A stretch of 64,000 nt of DNA from Gemmatimonadota bacterium (lineage in GTDB: Bacteria > Gemmatimonadota > Gemmatimonadetes > Longimicrobiales > Gaopeijiaceae): assembly GCA_027623325.1 (NCBI GenBank), contig JAQBXY010000008.1, positions 38,758 through 102,757 of the forward strand. The letters are read 5' to 3'. Within the stretch, counting starts at the first letter, position 1. Each line of letters starts with the position of its first letter. The position numbers and the translations under genes were made by a program. The notes beneath the pieces were generated by a model. That model saw only the letters and a program-made list of their open reading frames with translations. It made no database searches and was not told the origin of the DNA. Shown here piece by piece: positions 59,105-64,000 of this stretch.

Positions 59105-61513
59105 TCAGTCCGAACGCAGCGTGATCGCCGGATCCAACCGAGTCGCCCGCCGCGCCGGGACCAGATTCGCCACGAGTCCAACCGCGACCAGGACGAGGGG
59201 CACGCCCACGAACGTCAGGGGATCCGTGGGACTGATGCCGACGATCATGCTTTTCAGCATCTGGCTCATTCCCAATGAGAGAAGGAGTCCGATGGCCAGA
59301 CCCGCGGACAACAGCTTTGCGCCCTGACCCAGGATCATCCAGCGGACTCTGCCTGCTTCGGCCCCCAAGGCCATACGGACGCCGATCTCGTTCCTCCGCT
59401 GCGACACGGTGTACGCCATGACCCCGTAGATGCCGACGGCAGCCATGATGAGGGCGAAGACCGCGAAGGTGCCGAAGAGGGAGATCAGCGCGTAGTTGAC
59501 GGCCATGTTCTCGTAGCGGGCTCGGTCCAGCGTCCGGATCGATCCGATGGGCATGTCTGCATCGAGACTCCAGATGGCCGCCCGGATCGGGAAAGCGATT
59601 GTGGCGGCGTCTGCATCCGAGCGCGTGGCGAGGTACATCGCCCGCTCCGGCTGTTGGGCATGAGCGACGTAGATGGCTCGCGGGAGCGGCTCGCTCCCGA
59701 CGGGCTCTTGTACGTCGCTGACGACCCCGATCACCTGATACCACTCGGCGGTCCCCGCGACGCGCAGTCGACGTCCTACCGGCATCTCATCGGGCCAGAA
59801 GCGCTCCGCTGCTGCCCGACTCACAACCGCCACGGGCACGGACGCGGCGTCATCCGAATCGGCGAACGTCCGGCCGGCCTGCAGAGGGAGGCCCGCCATC
59901 TCCAAGTACCCACTGGATACTATCGTGAAGTGTGCCGTTGGCGCGGCGCGGTCCACCGGTTGCTCGACACCCTCGACCTCCAGGGGCCGTCGGGTTCCGA
60001 ATCCTACGGCCGGCAGCGCATCCGTCAGTTCGACGGCACCGAAGCCCGGCACCGCGGCGACCTGCTCTCGAACGCGAGTGTAGAAGTCGAGTACGGCCTC
60101 GTCTCCCACGTAGGTGTGCGCCGGGAGATCGAGCCCGATGGTCACGAGGTTGGCCGCGTCGAAGTTCAGGGGGCGAGTCGACCCGTACGAGACGGTACGC
60201 GTCAGGAGCGTGGCCACGATCATCAGCGACAAAGCCAGCGAGATCTGAGCCGTCACCAGGACGTTCCGTGCTCGCTTGCTCGACCGGTCGCCGGACGACC
60301 CCCGGGCGCGCAACGCGGCCGACCCGCCCGTTCCCGGCGCGCGCAAGGCCGGCAGGAGCCTGAACGCTAAAGGCGCGACGAGGGACACGAAGAGGGTAAA
60401 CGCGAGCACCGGCCCGTTGATCTCGTTCATGAGAAACGCCTGCTCGGTCCCGGCGGAGATCCACACCAGGGCCTCGTTCAAGAGGCCCGCGACGCCGAGA
60501 CCGAGCGCACCGGCCGCGAACGAAATGAGCAGACTCTCCGTCATCAACTGACGCACGAGCCGACGGCGACCCGCCCCGAGGGCGGTGCGTACGGCCATCT
60601 CCCGGGCTCGGGACGTCGCCCGCGCCAGCAGCATGTTGGCGACATTGGCGCACGCGATCAGGATGACCATGCCGACGGTGAATTGCAGGAGGAGGAGCAT
60701 GCGCTTGGTGTTGTCGTTGATCAGCGACGCCATCACCGGCGTGGAGGAAAGGCCCCAGCCACGGTTTTGCCCGGGATGATCTTCCGCGAGCTGGCCGCCG
60801 ATGGCTCGGACCTCTTCCGTCGCCATCGCCTGCGTGACCCCAGGCAGCAACCGACCGGATACGAACAGCTCCCGATCGATCCGGTCCGGCTCTCCGCGAT
60901 CGAAGATGAGCGGTACGATCACCTGGGCCGTTCGGAATGTTGCGAATTCGAACTTGGGGTGCATGACTCCGACGATGGTGTGCGCGATTCCGTCCAACAT
61001 CACGGATTCGCCAAGGATGTCCTGTCGACCATCGTGACCATCCTGCCAGAAACCGTGGCTGAGCATCGCGACGGGTTCGGCTCCGGGCTCATCCTCATCT
61101 TCGGAGAAGCCGCGCCCCAATGCGGGCGGCAGCCTCCACGAGGAGGTCGTGTTCGCGGTCGCTCGAATGCCCTGAAGCCGGGTCGGCTGCTCGGCACCGG
61201 TGAGCACCCACTCGCCGAATCGGAGCGCTGAAAGCGACTCGAAGCTTCGCGCGCGCTCCTGCAGGTCCAGGTAGTCCGCCGCGGACAGGCTGCCCTGTTC
61301 AATCCCGAGTTCGGCGTTCACCCCGCGGATCATCGCCACCGTGTCGGAGTCCCGCATGGGGAGGTCGGCGAACATGATTGAGCTCGCCAGACTGAAGATC
61401 GAGGTGTTGACGCCGATGGCGAGCGCGAGGGTGACAATGGCCACGACCGCGAAGCCGGGGCTCTTTCGGAGGGAGCGGAACGCGAAGCGAATGTCCTGGC
61501 CTATCGTTTCCAT
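59105..61513 (-). CDS. ADOP-type ABC transporter permease (MacB/FtsX family)
   Basis: An 802-aa membrane protein; ATG 61513 has GGAG upstream. It has the ADOP start ETIGQDIRFAFRSLRKSPGF, a first helix (about 25-45), a MacB periplasmic core (about 50-240), FtsX helices, a second periplasmic core and a final FtsX domain (GVRMALGAEAGRVRWMILGQG) ending in RATRLDPAITLRSD. The duplicated permease architecture is found mainly in Acidobacteria and Gemmatimonadota. These proteins are thought to export peptides or act in efflux, with a separate ATPase not seen here. The 3' end meets a truncated kinase gene. Confidence 0.9.
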   Translation of the reverse strand: METIGQDIRFAFRSLRKSPGFAVVAIVTLALAIGVNTSIFSLASSIMFADLPMRDSDTVAMIRGVNAELGIEQGSLSAADYLDLQERARSFESLSALRFGEWVLTGAEQPTRLQGIRATANTTSSWRLPPALGRGFSEDEDEPGAEPVAMLSHGFWQDGHDGRQDILGESVMLDGIAHTIVGVMHPKFEFATFRTAQVIVPLIFDRGEPDRIDRELFVSGRLLPGVTQAMATEEVRAIGGQLAEDHPGQNRGWGLSSTPVMASLINDNTKRMLLLLQFTVGMVILIACANVANMLLARATSRAREMAVRTALGAGRRRLVRQLMTESLLISFAAGALGLGVAGLLNEALVWISAGTEQAFLMNEINGPVLAFTLFVSLVAPLAFRLLPALRAPGTGGSAALRARGSSGDRSSKRARNVLVTAQISLALSLMIVATLLTRTVSYGSTRPLNFDAANLVTIGLDLPAHTYVGDEAVLDFYTRVREQVAAVPGFGAVELTDALPAVGFGTRRPLEVEGVEQPVDRAAPTAHFTIVSSGYLEMAGLPLQAGRTFADSDDAASVPVAVVSRAAAERFWPDEMPVGRRLRVAGTAEWYQVIGVVSDVQEPVGSEPLPRAIYVAHAQQPERAMYLATRSDADAATIAFPIRAAIWSLDADMPIGSIRTLDRARYENMAVNYALISLFGTFAVFALIMAAVGIYGVMAYTVSQRRNEIGVRMALGAEAGRVRWMILGQGAKLLSAGLAIGLLLSLGMSQMLKSMIVGISPTDPLTFVGVPLVLVAVGLVANLVPARRATRLDPAITLRSD

Positions 61514-61598
61514 GAGCGCTCCATCCATCGTCTACAGAGTGGGTGCCAATCGGATGAGCCTACGGCGGGGTGGAAACGCTGGTTTCAGGGCTCCCTTG

Positions 61599-63233
61599 TC
61601 ATCTCCGCTCAAAGAGCACGCGTCCGCCCACGATCGTCATGTCGACCGCGACGTCCATGATGCGCTCCGGGTCGATGGTCAGGAGGTCTTCCGCCAGCAC
61701 GACCATGTCCGCGAGCATGCCCGGTTCCAACGTCCCCTTCGTGTCCTCCTCGAACGTGAGCCAGGCCGCGTTGGCGGTGTAGCCACGAATCGCTTCTTCC
61801 ATGGTGAGCGCTTCGTCCGTCGCGTAGACCTGCCCGGACATGCCCTTACGGGTCACCGCCGCATAGAGCCCGACGCGGGGATCGATGGGCAGGATGTCAC
61901 TGCTGAGCGCCATGAAGATGCCATACTGCATGGGGATCTTGAGAGGGTTGTTGTGGGCTAGGCGATCCCCTTCGAGGTTGGCGGCGTACCGACCTTCCAA
62001 GGTGTAGGTGAAGTTCGGCTGCTGGGCGATCGCGATGCCGTGTTCGGCCATCAATTCCATCGTGCGCACGGACGGCGTGACCGTGAAGTGGTTGAGATAG
62101 TGGCGATGGTCGACTCGCGGGTTCTTCGTGAGCGCGTCGACGAAGGCATCGACGGTCAACTCGATCGCCGCGTCGCCGATCGCGTGGAAGCCGAGCTGCC
62201 ATCCGAGCTCGTGTGCCTCGTCGATGAGCTGGCGCAGCTCGGGCTCCGGCACGTTGAGTAGGCCGCGGTAGTCGCCCATACCCGGGTAGGGCTCCGTCGT
62301 GTACGCGGCCGGGCCGGTGAAGCCTCCGTCCACGAGCACCTTGATGGCGCCGACCCGGAGCCGGTCGGTTCCGTCACCCGTCCTGCGGCCGAAGGCAGCG
62401 AGCTGGTCTGTGCCGACCCAGCGGATCTGCACGGTGGCTCGGGGAAGTTCGGTACCGAGCTCCTCGTAGATGCTTTCCCAACGTCCGAAGTCTTCCGGCG
62501 TCTCTCCCGCCTGAATCAGGCTCGTGATGCCCAATGCGAGTTGGTTGCGGAGCACCTGAATCTGCGTTTCGCGCAACTCTGCGGGCGTCGCGTCGGGAGC
62601 GAGCCGGCCGACGATGCCCTGGCGCTCTCGGATTACGCCGTTGAGTTCACCTCGCGCGTCGTATTCGATGACACCGCCCTCGGGTTGGGGCGTGGTGCGG
62701 TCGACCCCGGCGAGGGTCAGCGCCACCGAGTTCGCGACGCCGCTATGCCCGCCTGCTCGGGTCAGCATGACGGGATTGCGCGGGGCCGCCGCGTCGAGGT
62801 CGGCACGTAGGGGGCGGCGACCCTCCGCGAGTTCGTCCTCGCTCCATCCGTAGCCGGTGATCCACTCGCCCTCACCCATTTCGATGATCTTTGCGCGCAC
62901 GAGGTCCTGGATCTCGACGATCGAGTTCACCCCGGTCAGGTCGATGTACCGCCGCGCGTTGCCGCGTATGTGCGTGTGTGTGTCGTTGAAGCCCGGCACG
63001 ACGAGGCGGCCCGCGAGGTCGATCGTGCGAGCGGCATCGTAGCGGGACGCTATCTCGGGTCCCCCGACTGCCAGGACGCGACCGTCTCGCACGACGAGCG
63101 TAGAGTGGATGGTGAACGCCTCGTCCACGATCGCGATCTTCCCGCCCGTGAGGACGAGGTCGGCGGGCTCCGTCGGGGCACAGGCGGCGAACCCTGCGGC
63201 GGTGAGCAGGACGGCCAGGGGCGCGTGGCGCAT
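61599..63233 (-). CDS. Exported amidohydrolase, YtcJ/Amidohydrolase_3 family
   Basis: A 544-aa lipoprotein (lipobox GFAAC, Cys18; AGGA upstream of ATG 63233). It is a metal-dependent hydrolase of the PF07969 group: the HTH motif (86-88) in FNDTHTHIRG, GWQLGFHAIGD with a metal His, RHYLNHFTVTPS, ALSSDILPIDP with a catalytic Asp, and GTLEPGMLADMVVL. The family hydrolyses N-acyl or cyclic amide bonds of diverse substrates; the substrate cannot be predicted. It is single and divergent from the small membrane protein gene. Confidence 0.88.
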   Translation of the reverse strand: MRHAPLAVLLTAAGFAACAPTEPADLVLTGGKIAIVDEAFTIHSTLVVRDGRVLAVGGPEIASRYDAARTIDLAGRLVVPGFNDTHTHIRGNARRYIDLTGVNSIVEIQDLVRAKIIEMGEGEWITGYGWSEDELAEGRRPLRADLDAAAPRNPVMLTRAGGHSGVANSVALTLAGVDRTTPQPEGGVIEYDARGELNGVIRERQGIVGRLAPDATPAELRETQIQVLRNQLALGITSLIQAGETPEDFGRWESIYEELGTELPRATVQIRWVGTDQLAAFGRRTGDGTDRLRVGAIKVLVDGGFTGPAAYTTEPYPGMGDYRGLLNVPEPELRQLIDEAHELGWQLGFHAIGDAAIELTVDAFVDALTKNPRVDHRHYLNHFTVTPSVRTMELMAEHGIAIAQQPNFTYTLEGRYAANLEGDRLAHNNPLKIPMQYGIFMALSSDILPIDPRVGLYAAVTRKGMSGQVYATDEALTMEEAIRGYTANAAWLTFEEDTKGTLEPGMLADMVVLAEDLLTIDPERIMDVAVDMTIVGGRVLFERR

Positions 63234-63446
63234 GGATTCTTCCTATGGAAGGCGAACGGCGGGTTGGATCGCGGTCGGATGAACGTCGTCAGGGTAGGGG
63301 ATGCTGGGGGAGGCCTCGGCCGGTCGCAAGTGAGCCCCGGGAGCGCTTTGACAGCCGCGGGGGTCGCGGTCTGCCGGCCCGCGGCGCATCTTGCTCGCAT
63401 GACGACTACTAAGGCGTCCGCCGTCCATCCTTTCACAGGAGGTCCC

Positions 63447-63842
63447 ATGAGTTACGAGTTCAGCGCCACCGAAAACGAGATTATTCGCAAGGCCGGTTCC
63501 CGCACCAAGATCTGGGGGATCCTGACGTTGGCCGGGGGCATCCTGACTGCGCTCATGGGCCTTGCCGCCGCGATGAGCGGTGAGACGTTCGGCATCGTGG
63601 CGGGAGTCATCTACGCGCTGCTTGCGCTGATCCCGATCATCATCGGTCGAAGCTTCATGGAGGCGGGAAACGCTCTGGGAGCGGCCGTGACCACGGCCGG
63701 AAGCGATATCGACCACCTCATGACCGCGCTCACCGGGCTGAGCAAGGCGTTCATCATCCAGATCGTTGCGGCCGCAGTGTGGGGCGGGATCCTGATCCTG
63801 GGGATCGTGGCGGCGATCGCCCTGCCGAGTTTTCTGAGCTAG
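63447..63842 (+). CDS. Small membrane protein (DUF5362-like)
   Basis: A 131-aa protein; AGGAGG just upstream fixes the start at ATG 63447. It has a short polar N-terminus (ENEIIRKAGSRTK), two hydrophobic helices close together (IWGILTLAGGILTALMGLAA and GIVAGVIYALLALIPIIIG), an amphipathic helix and a third hydrophobic helix at the C-terminus. The arrangement resembles the DUF5362 family of small membrane proteins of unknown function. The next gene starts 8 bp later. Confidence 0.75.
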   Translation: MSYEFSATENEIIRKAGSRTKIWGILTLAGGILTALMGLAAAMSGETFGIVAGVIYALLALIPIIIGRSFMEAGNALGAAVTTAGSDIDHLMTALTGLSKAFIIQIVAAAVWGGILILGIVAAIALPSFLS

Positions 63843-63850
63843 CGTCCCGC

Positions 63851-64000
63851 ATGGCCTGGTCGAGACCCCGGGGGCTGCTCATCGCCGCGGTGGCGTGTGG
63901 TCTGGCGGCACCTGGGGCCGCCCAGTCGGTGTCCGGTCGGGCGTCGCTGCCAGGTCCGGGTAGGTCACCGTCGGGTAATAGCCACCCGTCGACTGCCACG
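63851..64000 (+). CDS. Secreted protein, N-terminal part only
   Basis: The frame opens with ATG at 63851 and stays open for 50 codons to the window edge. It encodes a signal peptide (LLIAAVACGLAAPGAAQ), then SVSGRASLPGPGRSPSGN. The mature region is too short to identify. It is placed 8 bp after the small membrane protein gene, so the two are likely co-transcribed. Confidence 0.65.
   Translation, partial: MAWSRPRGLLIAAVACGLAAPGAAQSVSGRASLPGPGRSPSGNSHPSTAT

Noticed and set aside
1..64000. CRISPR arrays, insertion sequences, integrases or phage genes
   Set aside because: No regularly spaced repeats, transposase or integrase motifs, or terminal inverted repeats with target duplications were seen while reading both strands.

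Overview
The window is high-GC (roughly 60-65 percent by eye) bacterial chromosome from a Gram-negative organism: it encodes signal peptidase II, Mla lipid transport, LptE, an LpxH-like phosphatase, heptose kinase and adenylyltransferase, and large TonB-linked outer-membrane receptors. Two SusC/SusD pairs occur in a GC-rich genome next to giant BNR-propeller proteins, an ADOP-type FtsX permease, M14 peptidases with long C-termini and kinases containing the KVLKPELAA stretch. This mix fits Gemmatimonadota best (inference; Rhodothermota or Acidobacteriota are weaker alternatives). There is no rRNA gene, IS element, phage or CRISPR array.

Layout. 1-4.9 kb: the 3' end of a SusC receptor, its SusD lipoprotein, a strong terminator, a convergent di-heme enzyme and a small lipoprotein. 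4.9-9.6 kb: minus-strand envelope genes, including two tandem proteins with a TonB plug but no barrel, an RCC1-repeat protein and a TPR protein with a structured leader. 9.9-11.7 kb: lspA and a CorC/HlyC protein. 11.8-20.1 kb: two duplicated Ig-like/LVIVD propeller proteins flanking a Met-rich propeller lipoprotein, then a secreted M14 peptidase. 20.1-25 kb: an SDR enzyme, an unusual response regulator and mlaE-mlaF-mlaD. 25-28 kb: a secreted metalloprotease/TolB-propeller/outer-membrane-barrel fusion. 28.3-32.7 kb: sialidase-like lipoprotein, TlpA thioredoxin, D-threonine-aldolase-like enzyme, heptose kinase and RidA, the last four overlapping. 32.7-43.3 kb: a structured leader, a complete SusC/SusD pair, two small lipoproteins, a BNR giant and an acyltransferase. 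43.4 kb: selenocysteine tRNA. 43.5-46.2 kb: envelope/LPS genes. 46.3-53.8 kb: a ten-gene Mrp-like cation/proton antiporter cluster with three NuoL/M/N-type modules. 53.8-57.9 kb: a HemC-like protein lacking catalytic residues, heptose adenylyltransferase, RNase PH, RdgB, a DUF971 protein and a secreted formamidase homologue. 57.9-64 kb: a protein kinase, the 5' stub of a second kinase ending at an ADOP permease gene, a secreted amidohydrolase, a small membrane protein and the start of a secreted protein.

How it fits together. Most genes act in the envelope: nutrient capture (SusCD), lipid and LPS maintenance, secreted peptidases and amidohydrolases, and ion homeostasis. The most unusual elements are the tRNA-Sec gene, the non-catalytic HemC homologue, the plug-only TonB-type twins, the three-module antiporter cluster, a response regulator with a His-less HPt region, and two structured intergenic leaders. 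Start codons were chosen from ribosome binding sites, signal peptides and gene overlaps, so many differ from the longest possible reading frame.
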